Below, piece by piece: positions 7,166 to 14,831 of a stretch of DNA of 27,115 bases. Source of the stretch: a virus; IMG/VR virus record IMGVR_UViG_3300004805_000029, positions 1 through 27,115 of that record; one strand, written 5' to 3'. Numbering within the stretch: the first letter of the stretch is position 1; every line of letters begins with the position of its first letter. Under the pieces are notes generated by a model that worked only from the letters and a program-made list of their open reading frames with translations, had not been told where the DNA came from and ran no database searches. Position numbers and translations under genes: made by a program.

Positions 7166-7215
7166 AGCGCTTCACCTGCCAATTAAGGTCTATAAAACAT
7201 AAACTAACCCCAAAT
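7162..7215 (+). promoter_or_regulatory. candidate late promoter/operator, copy 1
   Basis: A perfect 14-base palindrome, GTGAAGCGCTTCAC (7162-7175), is followed 27 bases later by ACTAACCCCAAAT (7203-7215). The same two blocks with the same 27-base gap occur at 15175-15228. The TTCAC arm of the dyad could serve as a poor -35 (TTCACC, 7171-7176), with an A+T-rich stretch (TATAAAACAT, 7191-7200) where a -10 would lie. The lysis and packaging genes follow. It overlaps the stop codon of the Mor-like gene. Confidence 0.6.
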
Positions 7216-7231
7216 AATATGGGTGAGGTTT

Positions 7232-7693
7232 ATGGATCAGTTAATCGAACAGATAAAGCGGCATGAAGGCTATAGGGCGCATACCTACCGCTGCACAGCA
7301 GGCAAGAAAACGATAGGCTATGGTTACAACTTATCAGCTAATCCGCTTAAATTGTCCAGCCTCGAACTCTACCACGCTCAACTCGTTGGCATGGGTGAGT
7401 ATGAAGCTGAAAGATTGCTAAAACTCATGATTGCAAAGATTACCGACCAACTCGAAGAAGCCCTGCCAGTGATTAACCGACTCGATACTGTACGCCAAGA
7501 CATAATCATAAACATGACGTATAACTTAGGCATAGTCGGTCTGCTCAAATTTAAGAAAATGATAGCGGCTCTGGAAAAGAAAGATTACCAAAAAGCCTCG
7601 ATTGAAATGCTTAACAGCAAATGGTCAAGCGATGTCGGTGAACGCGCGCAAGAATTAGCCACACAGATGATTACGGGGAGCTATGCAACATGA
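7232..7693 (+). CDS. endolysin, GH24 lysozyme
   Basis: A 153-residue phage lysozyme from the ATG at 7232 (GGTGAGG just upstream, short spacing; the GTG at 7223 has no site). The active-site region reads HEGYR (Glu12), YRCTAG (Cys21), KKTIGYGYN (Thr27). The spacing Glu-9-Cys-6-Thr equals the Glu11/Asp20/Thr26 triad of T4 lysozyme, with Cys in place of Asp, a variant common in phage lysozymes. It cuts the glycan strands of peptidoglycan. There is no signal peptide or N-terminal anchor, so export to the periplasm should depend on a holin; two candidate membrane proteins follow. Its stop overlaps the next gene (ATGA). Confidence 0.9.
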   Translation: MDQLIEQIKRHEGYRAHTYRCTAGKKTIGYGYNLSANPLKLSSLELYHAQLVGMGEYEAERLLKLMIAKITDQLEEALPVINRLDTVRQDIIINMTYNLGIVGLLKFKKMIAALEKKDYQKASIEMLNSKWSSDVGERAQELATQMITGSYAT

Positions 7694-7875
7694 AAGATTA
7701 TTTTTTATCACGACTCAAAGAACCTTCAACCTGGCGGTCTGCTATTTGGGTAGCCACTTCCTTCGGCCTTATTGCGCTACAAGGTGAGCAAAAAGAGGCG
7801 ATTATTGCCCTCGGTATGTGTCTTAGTGGTGCTGTGGGTGTCGTTACTCCTGACAAACTGCACCATGATAAATAA
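7690..7875 (+). CDS. small membrane protein of the lysis cassette (holin or antiholin candidate)
   Basis: A 61-residue protein overlapping the endolysin stop (ATGA). A polar start with KEPSTWRSA leads into a hydrophobic stretch (residues about 18-28), a short charged turn (GEQKEA) and a second hydrophobic, Gly-rich stretch (about 33-51), then VTPDK. Two short membrane segments with a charged turn are typical of small phage holins, and the KEPSTWR...TPDK frame is seen in proteins next to phage lysozymes. The protein at 8201-8404 is the better holin, so this may be a second holin or an antiholin. Confidence 0.65.
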   Translation: MKDYFLSRLKEPSTWRSAIWVATSFGLIALQGEQKEAIIALGMCLSGAVGVVTPDKLHHDK

Positions 7876-7969
7876 ATGCGAAGTCATGCCTGAACCTATA
7901 GCTCCTATAGGCTGGTCAACAAACATCATTGACGGTGGTCAAGCCGTCCTGTCCTGCGAAGTGGAATAA
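7784..7969 (+). CDS. overlapping out-of-frame lipoprotein, outer-membrane spanin (Rz1-like) candidate
   Basis: In the frame shifted from the membrane protein above, a 61-residue ORF runs from a GTG at 7784. It has a textbook lipoprotein signal: SKKRR, then about 18 hydrophobic residues, then LLTNC as lipobox with Cys at about residue 25. The mature part is short, has two more cysteines and a Pro-containing MPEPIAPIG stretch. About half of it overlaps the preceding gene, as Rz1 genes overlap Rz. A weak point is the start: GTG with only AAG in front, and Asn before the lipobox Cys is unusual. If the signal is not used, a 34-residue peptide could start at the ATG at 7865. No Rz-type inner-membrane partner is obvious. 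Confidence 0.45.
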   Translation: MSKKRRLLPSVCVLVVLWVSLLLTNCTMINKCEVMPEPIAPIGWSTNIIDGGQAVLSCEVE

Positions 7970-7970
7970 T

Positions 7971-8201
7971 ATGAATGTAAAAAATATCGTAATCAGTAAT
8001 TTCTCAGCATTGATATTGGGTGGCAAGCTTTGGACAGATGCTAGGCATTTGGTATCGACAATCAATGGCAACAATAAATTAAGCGGTACAGAGAAACGGG
8101 CAGCGGTCTTTAAGGATTTACAGATTCTAGCCGGTGACGCAACCGCATTGATTCTAAACGTAGCGATTGAACTCGCCACGCTTTGGGTTAAGGGGTTGTA
8201 A
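7971..8201 (+). CDS. hypothetical protein of the lysis region, 76 residues
   Basis: The ATG at 7971 begins right after the lipoprotein-like ORF, and the TAA shares a base with the ATG of the holin-like gene (TAATG). The middle (KLSGTEKRAAVFKDLQ) is a polar helix, and the C-terminus (about 53-73) is a hydrophobic helix that could be a membrane segment or a buried amphipathic helix. I recognise no named family. Its position between lysis genes suggests a helper role, for example tuning of holin timing, but this is inference. Confidence 0.65.
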   Translation: MNVKNIVISNFSALILGGKLWTDARHLVSTINGNNKLSGTEKRAAVFKDLQILAGDATALILNVAIELATLWVKGL

Positions 8202-8404
8202 TGGCATACTCAGAACATATCGAGAAAGTCGCGTCAGTCTTACAGACAAGCACCTACACAATAAGCGGAGGTCTAGTGGCGGGTGATTGGTTATCAGTAT
8301 TAGACAGTCATGCAGCGGCTTTCGGTGTGGTCTTGGGTCTATGTACATTCTTAACTAATTTGATTTTTCAGTGGTTGAATCATCGAGTAGTTGTAAAGAA
8401 ATAA
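8201..8404 (+). CDS. holin, likely class II
   Basis: A 67-residue protein with a polar N-terminus (SEHIEKVAS), a first weak membrane segment (about residues 17-32, Gly/Ala/Trp), a short polar turn containing DSHA, a strong second segment (about 38-58) and a basic C-terminus ending VVVKK. Two membrane segments with both ends cytoplasmic and a charged tail define class II holins, which form the pores or trigger that releases the endolysin. It lies in the lysis cassette 500 bases after the endolysin and starts in a TAATG overlap. Little other than topology can be seen, so holin is a context-aided call. Confidence 0.7.
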   Translation: MAYSEHIEKVASVLQTSTYTISGGLVAGDWLSVLDSHAAAFGVVLGLCTFLTNLIFQWLNHRVVVKK

Positions 8405-9610
8405 ATGAAAATCATACAAAGAAACGTCCTAGACCTTATCCCCTACGTTAATAACTCGCGCACTCATAGCGAAGCCCAAGTTATACAAATCGCGTCCAGC
8501 ATCAAAGAATTTGGCTTTACTAATCCCATACTGACAGACGGTGACAATGGCATTATTGCCGGTCATGGGCGCTTAATGGCAGCCAAGAAGATCGGCATGG
8601 AAGAAGTGCCAACCATTGAGCTAAGCCATCTATCCGAAGCGCAGAAGAAAGCCTATATCATCGCAGACAATAAGCTGGCACTGAATAGCGGATGGGATGA
8701 TGCCATGCTTGCCATTGAGTTTGCAGAGCTTGAGGATTTCGGGTTTGATTTGGAGTTGACGGGGTTTAGTCTGGAAGAAATAGCCGCGTTTGATGTGGAA
8801 GAAATACCCGAAGGATTGACGGATGAAGATGCGGTGCCGGAGTTACCTATTGAGCCTGTCACTAAGCTGGGCGATGTGTGGTTATGCGGTAATCATCGGG
8901 TCATGTGTGGCGATAGTACCAGTATTGATGCTGTTGATAAGCTGATGAATGGCAATAAGGCTGATATGGTATTTACTGATCCGCCGTATGGGATGTTTCT
9001 TGATGCAGATTATTCAGATATGGATAGCAAATTCAAAGGCCCTGCTGGTGGTAATAAATACGATCAAGTTATAGGTGATAACAACGACTTCTCGCCAGAG
9101 CTTATAAATACCATATTTGCAAACTTTTCATATTGCAAAGAGGTTTTTATGTGGGGAGCTGATTATTATGCAGAGCATATTGACAATAAAAATAGTGGTT
9201 CTTGGGTTGTTTGGGATAAACGCGGTGACGAATCAGCCGATAAGATGTATGGAAGCACGTTTGAGCTTTGCTGGAGTAAAGCTAGGCATAAAAGAATAAT
9301 GGCTAGAGTTAAATGGGCTGGAATATTTGGAATGGAAAAGGAGCATGATAAAAAACGATGCCATCCAACTCAAAAGCCAGTTGCACTTGTGGACTGGTTT
9401 ATGGATTATTTTAGCTTACAAGATGCGGTTAATGTAGTTGATTTATACGGAGGATCAGGAGCAACGCTCTTGTCATGTGATAAGCATAATAAAAAATGCT
9501 ACATGATGGAACTTGACCCAAAATACTGCGATGTTATCGTCAAACGCTGGCAAGACTTCACGGGCAAACAAGCCACATTAGAATCAACAGGCGAGTTATT
9601 CAATGGCTAA
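8405..9610 (+). CDS. ParB-like domain / beta-class DNA methyltransferase fusion
   Basis: A 401-residue protein starting on the base after the holin stop. Residues about 1-110 form a ParB-like domain with IAGHGRL at 51-57. The methylase follows: TDPPYG (191-196, motif IV), HPTQKP (320-325) and the SAM-binding DLYGGSG (346-352, motif I). Motif IV coming before motif I places it in the beta class of N6-adenine or N4-cytosine methylases. The order of parts matches many phage ParB-MTase fusions. It sits between lysis and terminase genes, so it should be made late, when new genomes are packaged. This suggests marking of packaged DNA against restriction, an inference. It overlaps the small terminase gene by 8 bases. 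Confidence 0.9.
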   Translation: MKIIQRNVLDLIPYVNNSRTHSEAQVIQIASSIKEFGFTNPILTDGDNGIIAGHGRLMAAKKIGMEEVPTIELSHLSEAQKKAYIIADNKLALNSGWDDAMLAIEFAELEDFGFDLELTGFSLEEIAAFDVEEIPEGLTDEDAVPELPIEPVTKLGDVWLCGNHRVMCGDSTSIDAVDKLMNGNKADMVFTDPPYGMFLDADYSDMDSKFKGPAGGNKYDQVIGDNNDFSPELINTIFANFSYCKEVFMWGADYYAEHIDNKNSGSWVVWDKRGDESADKMYGSTFELCWSKARHKRIMARVKWAGIFGMEKEHDKKRCHPTQKPVALVDWFMDYFSLQDAVNVVDLYGGSGATLLSCDKHNKKCYMMELDPKYCDVIVKRWQDFTGKQATLESTGELFNG

Positions 9611-10067
9611 AACCATCGACGAAGCACTGGCCTTATTTGCAGCCGGTAAGAGTCCTCGTGAATGTGAAAAGCTGACCGGAATACCTGCCACCACTATCAA
9701 TCGTAAAGCTAAAGAGCGCGGAATTATCAAGGGTTCAGTGGCGCGGTTAATTACAGACGCGGTAAGAGTTGGCGCAGAATTTGGCGCACAAAGTGGCGCA
9801 GTTCAGGAAGTGATCCAAACCGAAGTTAGTAAACAACTCGAAGGTATGGAGTTTTACGCCACCAACGCGCGTAAAGTAGCCAAGATGGGCATGGTTGCAC
9901 TGAGTAAAGATAACACCCCGTCTAACTCTAAAGTCGTTATGGAGATGATGAAAACCGGAATGCAAGTGGAGGGCATTGTGCCTTATTATCCTAACGCGGT
10001 TATAAACAACACCAACGCCCAACAAAACGTCATTGAGCCGGTAAGATTCACACGAGCAGCTGACTAA
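9603..10067 (+). CDS. terminase small subunit (candidate)
   Basis: A 154-residue protein directly upstream of the large terminase, sharing a base with its ATG (TAATG). The N-terminus holds a helix-turn-helix (AAGKSPRECEKLTGIPATTINRKAKERGI), typical of small terminase subunits that recognise the packaging site. A helical middle (GVRVGAEF to KVAKMG) would form the oligomerisation core; the C-terminus is Asn/Thr-rich and probably flexible, where it would touch the large subunit. The small-subunit call rests on HTH, length and position. Confidence 0.75.
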   Translation: MAKTIDEALALFAAGKSPRECEKLTGIPATTINRKAKERGIIKGSVARLITDAVRVGAEFGAQSGAVQEVIQTEVSKQLEGMEFYATNARKVAKMGMVALSKDNTPSNSKVVMEMMKTGMQVEGIVPYYPNAVINNTNAQQNVIEPVRFTRAAD

Positions 10068-11299
10068 TGGATTATGAGTTGCTCAGTTCACAATATGACT
10101 TCGCATTTAGCAAGGCGCTATATCCTGCCATTGTCGGTGGCCTTGGTTCGGGCAAGAGTCGTGCTGGTACAATTCGCCTAGTCACCTTAATGCTTGAAGA
10201 TCCGGGCAGTAATGGCGCGTATTACATGCCGACTTATGACTTGATTAATTTGCGGGCCATGCCTGGTGTTGAAGCGGACTTGGCACTATTAAACATTGAG
10301 TTCAAAAGTAACAAATCGAACTACACCATCGAAGTCATTAACTATGGCACCATCATATTCAGGTCTTACGATAGGCCAGAACGTATCATCGCTTATGAGG
10401 TCGCTCACTCTATCGTTGATGAAATAGACACGCTCACCAAAGACAAAGCCGCGTTAGTCTGGCGCAAGATTTCAGAACGTAACCGACAAAAGCGCGAGAC
10501 TCCCAACACCATAGGCGCGGTAACTACGCCCGACCAAGGTTTAAATGGCTTTGTGTATGAGAAATGGGTAAAGAAGCAGCAAGCCGGTTATGTGCTATAT
10601 AAAGCCAGTACCTTCAAGAATAAACACTTGCCCGCAGGCTATACCGATCAAATACTAGCCAACTACGACCCCATTCTCGCCCAACTGTATTTAGAGGGTG
10701 AGTTCGTCTCGCTCAATCAAAACAAAATATATCATTTCTTTGATAGGACTAAACACCATGTTGCTCGATCTCTTACGCCTAATGATAGCGTTATTCATAT
10801 CGGCCTTGATTTCAATATCGGTGGCTGTTGTGCTGTAGTTTTCGTCATTGAAAACAATAACCCGATAGCAGTGGACGAGTTTACCAGTCATGACACACAG
10901 GACTTTATCAACAATCTAACGCGCTATGAAGGCAAGACGTGCATCATTTACCCAGATGCGAGTGGCAAGGCGGGGCGTACTAACTCGAGTCAGTCAGACA
11001 TCAGCATGATTGCCCAAGCGGGTTATCAGCTTCAATACAAGCCCAGCAATCCAGCGGTAAGAGATAGGATTAACGCTTATAACGGACTACTCAGTCATAA
11101 CCGGCTAATGATTAACACGGACACCTGCCCAAACTTAACCAACGCACTAGAGACGCAAGGTTATGACGATAAAGGCGATCCTGAGAAATGGAACACCCAC
11201 CCGGCGATTGATGATTGGGCAGATTCCAGCGGTTATTTTATCGCGTTCAAATATCCGGTTATCCGGTCTATGGTTACTACACAAATACTAGGATTTTAA
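10067..11299 (+). CDS. terminase large subunit
   Basis: A 410-residue packaging motor. The ATPase half has Walker A GGLGSGKS (24-31) and Walker B IVDE (Asp118, Glu119). The nuclease half has the RNase H-like acidic residues: Asp248 in GLDFN, Asp297 in YPDASG and Asp382/383 in AIDDWADS. The enzyme threads DNA into the prohead through the portal and cuts the concatemer. Length is on the short side but both domains are complete. It lies between the small subunit and the portal, the usual order. Whether cutting is at cos or headful cannot be told from the sequence. Confidence 0.92.
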   Translation: MDYELLSSQYDFAFSKALYPAIVGGLGSGKSRAGTIRLVTLMLEDPGSNGAYYMPTYDLINLRAMPGVEADLALLNIEFKSNKSNYTIEVINYGTIIFRSYDRPERIIAYEVAHSIVDEIDTLTKDKAALVWRKISERNRQKRETPNTIGAVTTPDQGLNGFVYEKWVKKQQAGYVLYKASTFKNKHLPAGYTDQILANYDPILAQLYLEGEFVSLNQNKIYHFFDRTKHHVARSLTPNDSVIHIGLDFNIGGCCAVVFVIENNNPIAVDEFTSHDTQDFINNLTRYEGKTCIIYPDASGKAGRTNSSQSDISMIAQAGYQLQYKPSNPAVRDRINAYNGLLSHNRLMINTDTCPNLTNALETQGYDDKGDPEKWNTHPAIDDWADSSGYFIAFKYPVIRSMVTTQILGF

Positions 11300-11300
11300 G

Positions 11301-12683
11301 ATGAACGGTGAAACCGCCAAGAACGTAAACAAAAGACACCCAGACAGCGAAGAAATGTTGGCAGCGTGGCAGAAATGCGAGGATGCCAGAGAGGGCCAGA
11401 CAGCAATACATGAAGCTGGACGAACTTATCTGCCAGCGCTATCAGGTCAAAGTAATTCAGAATATCAGGCGTATAAACGACGTGCTGTCTTTTACGGGGC
11501 TATGAGTCGAACGGTTGACGCGTTCGCCGGTATGATTATGAGAGTGCCACCCAGTGTTGATACTCCATCACCTTATCTGGATGATGTAACCGGCCATGAT
11601 TGCAGTCTGTCAGAGTTTGCCGGTGAGGTATTGGAAGAAGTCTTGGTCACTGGCTTCGGTGGTATCTTTGTCGAACACTCACCAATGGCACAAGCGGTTA
11701 CACTCGCACAGGCTCAGGCTTTAGGTGCGCGTCCATACCTGGCGTTATTCGATGCTGACTCGATTATTAACTGGCGTAAAGACGGTAAGCGACTGACTCA
11801 ACTCATACTCGAGGAAGAAGAATATATCGCAATCTCAGAATTTGAGGGCGAGGAGCAGTGCTTTTACCGGGTGCTGGACTTAGATGACATGGGCAACTAT
11901 CGGCAACGTAAGTTTATCGAAAAAGATAAATACTTTGTGCAGGTGGGTGATGATATTTACCCTCTAATGAATGGCTCAACGCTTAAAGAAATACCATTCT
12001 ACTTTCTGGGTGATGCGGACGAACTGCCATTGCTGATTGATTTGGTGGACTTGAATATCAGCCATTATATGACAACCGCTGACCTTGAGAACGGCTGCCA
12101 TTTTACGGGTATTCCTCAACCTTGGCTTGCTGGTGTGCAATTACCGGATGGCGTGACTCTTTCGGTGGGTGGTGTTAATGCTTGGGTGTTTCCCGATCCA
12201 CAAGCGAAAGCACAATATCTTGAGTTTAGCGGTCAAGGCTTGGGCGCATTAGAAAAACGTCTTGAACTAAAAGAAAAACAAATGGCGGCGCTTGGGGCCA
12301 AGATGCTCAGTGATTCAGTCACAGCAGAAACCGCCACAGGGGCAAGTCTACGCAGTACGGGCGAGTTTAGCGTACTGGCTCAACTATCGGGTAGAGTCGG
12401 CAAGGTATTATCAAGGGCGTGCAGCTTTATGCACCAATGGGCAGGATTGCCAGAGGTTGCCATTAAATTGAACACTGATTACCTACCAGCAAGAATGTCG
12501 CCCCAAGAATTGCAAGCCCTCGTTGCCGCCTGGCAAGCTGGAGGTATATCTTCAATGACGCTATTCAATAACCTACAACAAGGTGAATTGATAGCAGCAG
12601 AAGTGACGTTTGAGGATGAGCAAGCAAATATATTAGAGCAAGCACCTGTATTGGTTGCGCCGGTGGTGCCAATTGCCGCTTAA
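11301..12683 (+). CDS. portal protein, DUF4055 type
   Basis: A 460-residue protein whose N-terminal half has the pattern of DUF4055 portal-like proteins: YLPALSGQ, YKRRAVFYGAMSRTVDAFAGMI, a VPPSVDTP turn and the block LEEVLVTGFGGIFVEH. The middle has a beta-rich wing; the C-terminal half has the long helix block KRLELKEKQMAALGAKML and an Ala/Gln-rich end, consistent with a stem and crown. It forms the ring at one capsid vertex through which DNA enters and the tail attaches. It lies between terminase and MuF genes, as expected. The final 11 codons overlap the MuF gene. Confidence 0.85.
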   Translation: MNGETAKNVNKRHPDSEEMLAAWQKCEDAREGQTAIHEAGRTYLPALSGQSNSEYQAYKRRAVFYGAMSRTVDAFAGMIMRVPPSVDTPSPYLDDVTGHDCSLSEFAGEVLEEVLVTGFGGIFVEHSPMAQAVTLAQAQALGARPYLALFDADSIINWRKDGKRLTQLILEEEEYIAISEFEGEEQCFYRVLDLDDMGNYRQRKFIEKDKYFVQVGDDIYPLMNGSTLKEIPFYFLGDADELPLLIDLVDLNISHYMTTADLENGCHFTGIPQPWLAGVQLPDGVTLSVGGVNAWVFPDPQAKAQYLEFSGQGLGALEKRLELKEKQMAALGAKMLSDSVTAETATGASLRSTGEFSVLAQLSGRVGKVLSRACSFMHQWAGLPEVAIKLNTDYLPARMSPQELQALVAAWQAGGISSMTLFNNLQQGELIAAEVTFEDEQANILEQAPVLVAPVVPIAA

Positions 12684-14604
12684 TAAGGTCTTATTTGATT
12701 CAACTATCGAGCTTCATTTAGATATGGAGCGCGTGGCTATTGAGTCACGGGCAACCATCGTCAAGCTATTGCAGGATCTCGAAAAAGAGTTAATCGCAAA
12801 AGTATCTGATGGCGTTTCAGATTGGAGCAAGGCGAGGATTGCCAAACAACTCAGTGAAGCGGACGCAATTATCAGGCAGTATTACGATGATGCGGCAGGC
12901 ATAGCCAGAGATACGACTACCAGCGTGGCGCAAGTATCAGCCAGTGCCACAGCTACCTCGTTGAGTGCAGCGGTAGGCGGTCAAGTGGCTATTGGTGTAT
13001 TGCCAACAGCCTCATACCTTGAAACCCTAGCCGGTAACACAATCATTCAGGGCGCAGTTCAGGCCGATTGGTGGGAACGTCAGGCCGGCGATACCCAATT
13101 TAAGTTTCAGTCAGCGGTTAGGCAGGGTTTGGTCGGTGCTGAAACGACACCACAAATAGTTAAGCGTGTGCGTGGTGTGATGGACTTGTCCAGGCGTAAT
13201 GCGGAAACATTGGTGCATACTTCGGTCCAGTCGGTTGCCAATACTTCAAGGATGAAAGTGTTTGAAGATAACAGTGATGTTATCAGTGAGTTTGAGTATT
13301 CCAGCAGTTTGGACAGAAAAACTTGCCCTACCTGTGGGATATTAGATGGAAAACGATGGGTAAATGGCACTAACAAGCCAGTCAATCACAGCATGGTGTA
13401 TCAGATACCACCCAAGCATTTTAGATGCCGGTGTTCTATGGTGCCGGTCTTAAAGACATGGCGTGAACTGGGTATTAACATGGATGAGTTGCCAGAATCA
13501 ACTCGCGCCTCGATGGACGGTCAAGTGACTGATAAGACGTTTGCTGATTGGCTCAAGCGTAAGACTGAAACAGATCCTACCTTTGCTGATAGAACACTTG
13601 GTAAGGGTAGGGCTGAGTTATGGCGCAATGGCAAGATAACAATGGATCAAATGATTCAGGGTGGAAAGCCATTGTCGTTGGCGGAGTTGAACGCGAAGTA
13701 TGGAGCGCCTGATTCTTTTTGGGCCAAAGGAACACAGCAAGCACCTTGGCATGATGCCAGTTTTGCTAATAGTCCTGAATGGATAAAGCAGGTTATTAAA
13801 AAGAATGACGATAAGTGTTTAGGATTGCATACAGTAGACCTAAACGATGGAGCGTATTATCAATCAAGCAAAATACACATGAAGGACTATGATATAAATG
13901 ACCCTAAGAGACAAGCGACTTGGCGGCATGAATACGGACATTTTTTAGATGATAATATGTCTATTAACAAGAATCGATTCAGAAGCAATGAAAACGATTT
14001 TATTAATGCTGTTAATAGTGACGCAAAAGCCATAAAAAGCAAGTCAGGCGAGGGATTAAGCCAAGCAAGCATAAAAATAAAGGATGCTCAAGACGTAAGA
14101 TTTAACTCAATTATTGATGATATAAGATCATTTAGCACTACTGGAGAAATAGATTCATATTTAACTATAAAGGCTAAAGATATTGGCGTATCATTAAGCG
14201 ATATAGAGAAATTCTTAACTGATGAAACAATGTTAAACGATGGGTTAATATCAAGCAAGTTAAGAATTGCACAACTAATCGATGCAGTAAAAAATAAAAA
14301 TATACTTGGTTTTTCAGATTCAATAAAAACAGGGTGGCCATCAGTTGACCATGTTTTAGAATCGAAAGGCTCGGCTATCTTTTTCTCTGATTTGGTTGGA
14401 TCAGCAACAAGAAATGAATTTTTAGGGGTAGATAAGGGTTGGGGTGGTCATAGTAATGATTACTATAAATCTTACTCAGGCGCAGCAGAAACAGAAGTTT
14501 TTGCCAACCTTACCGCACTATATGGGAATGACAATCCATTTTTCCATAAGATTATTGAAGTATTTTTACCAAAAACAACAACATTATTTAAAGGAATAAT
14601 TTAA
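12673..14604 (+). CDS. MuF/SPP1 gp7-like head protein with C-terminal zinc-metallopeptidase domain
   Basis: About 643 residues from a TTG at 12673 that gives the family-like start PLNKVLFDSTIELHL; a TTG at 12655 and an ATG at 12724 are alternatives. Residues about 1-260 are the MuF head-morphogenesis domain, ending in a zinc-like block: CPTC (218-221), then HFRCRC (249-254). A linker (about 265-360) follows. The C-terminal part (about 370-643) is different: it carries HEYGH (419-423), an HExxH zinc-peptidase site, and ETEVFANL, whose Glu608 could be the third ligand of a gluzincin. This part is visibly more A+T-rich (line 14281-14340 is 18/60 G+C, against 28/60 at 12241-12300). MuF proteins of temperate phages are known to carry variable C-terminal toxins, so this may be an injected effector. 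It could also be a structural protease domain. Confidence 0.8.
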   Translation: MPLNKVLFDSTIELHLDMERVAIESRATIVKLLQDLEKELIAKVSDGVSDWSKARIAKQLSEADAIIRQYYDDAAGIARDTTTSVAQVSASATATSLSAAVGGQVAIGVLPTASYLETLAGNTIIQGAVQADWWERQAGDTQFKFQSAVRQGLVGAETTPQIVKRVRGVMDLSRRNAETLVHTSVQSVANTSRMKVFEDNSDVISEFEYSSSLDRKTCPTCGILDGKRWVNGTNKPVNHSMVYQIPPKHFRCRCSMVPVLKTWRELGINMDELPESTRASMDGQVTDKTFADWLKRKTETDPTFADRTLGKGRAELWRNGKITMDQMIQGGKPLSLAELNAKYGAPDSFWAKGTQQAPWHDASFANSPEWIKQVIKKNDDKCLGLHTVDLNDGAYYQSSKIHMKDYDINDPKRQATWRHEYGHFLDDNMSINKNRFRSNENDFINAVNSDAKAIKSKSGEGLSQASIKIKDAQDVRFNSIIDDIRSFSTTGEIDSYLTIKAKDIGVSLSDIEKFLTDETMLNDGLISSKLRIAQLIDAVKNKNILGFSDSIKTGWPSVDHVLESKGSAIFFSDLVGSATRNEFLGVDKGWGGHSNDYYKSYSGAAETEVFANLTALYGNDNPFFHKIIEVFLPKTTTLFKGII

Positions 14605-14606
14605 TT

Positions 14607-14831
14607 ATGGAAAAAAATACAGTTTATAAGGATAAATTAGGACAGGAGCTTATTATTACTCCAGAGATGCAAATATTTGACGATGCAGCAAAAGCATATA
14701 AGGATAAATTTGGGGTTAAATATCCGTCCTATATTGGCGGGGACGATATAGCAACAGATATACTGTTAAAAGCTGTTGCTGAAAATAAAGAAATAGAAGA
14801 ACCGCCAATTCCTTATGGCGCTGTTTCATAA
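14607..14831 (+). CDS. small acidic protein, candidate immunity protein for the MuF C-terminal domain
   Basis: A 74-residue protein starting 3 bases after the MuF stop, with AAGGA (14591-14595) upstream. It is mixed-charge with an acidic C-terminus (KEIEEPPIPYG) and shows no known domain; a repeated KDKLG/KDKFG motif lies near residues 8 and 33. Its A+T-rich composition matches the MuF C-terminal part and differs from the next gene, so the two look acquired as a unit. In MuF toxin systems the immunity gene is directly downstream, which makes this the obvious candidate. It could equally be an unrelated small virion protein. Confidence 0.6.
   Translation: MEKNTVYKDKLGQELIITPEMQIFDDAAKAYKDKFGVKYPSYIGGDDIATDILLKAVAENKEIEEPPIPYGAVS

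Noticed and set aside
8653-8862. Reverse-strand ORFs throughout, such as this Ser-rich one.
   Set aside because: They mirror strong + strand genes, lack ribosome sites and have low-complexity translations; no - strand gene is supported anywhere in the window.
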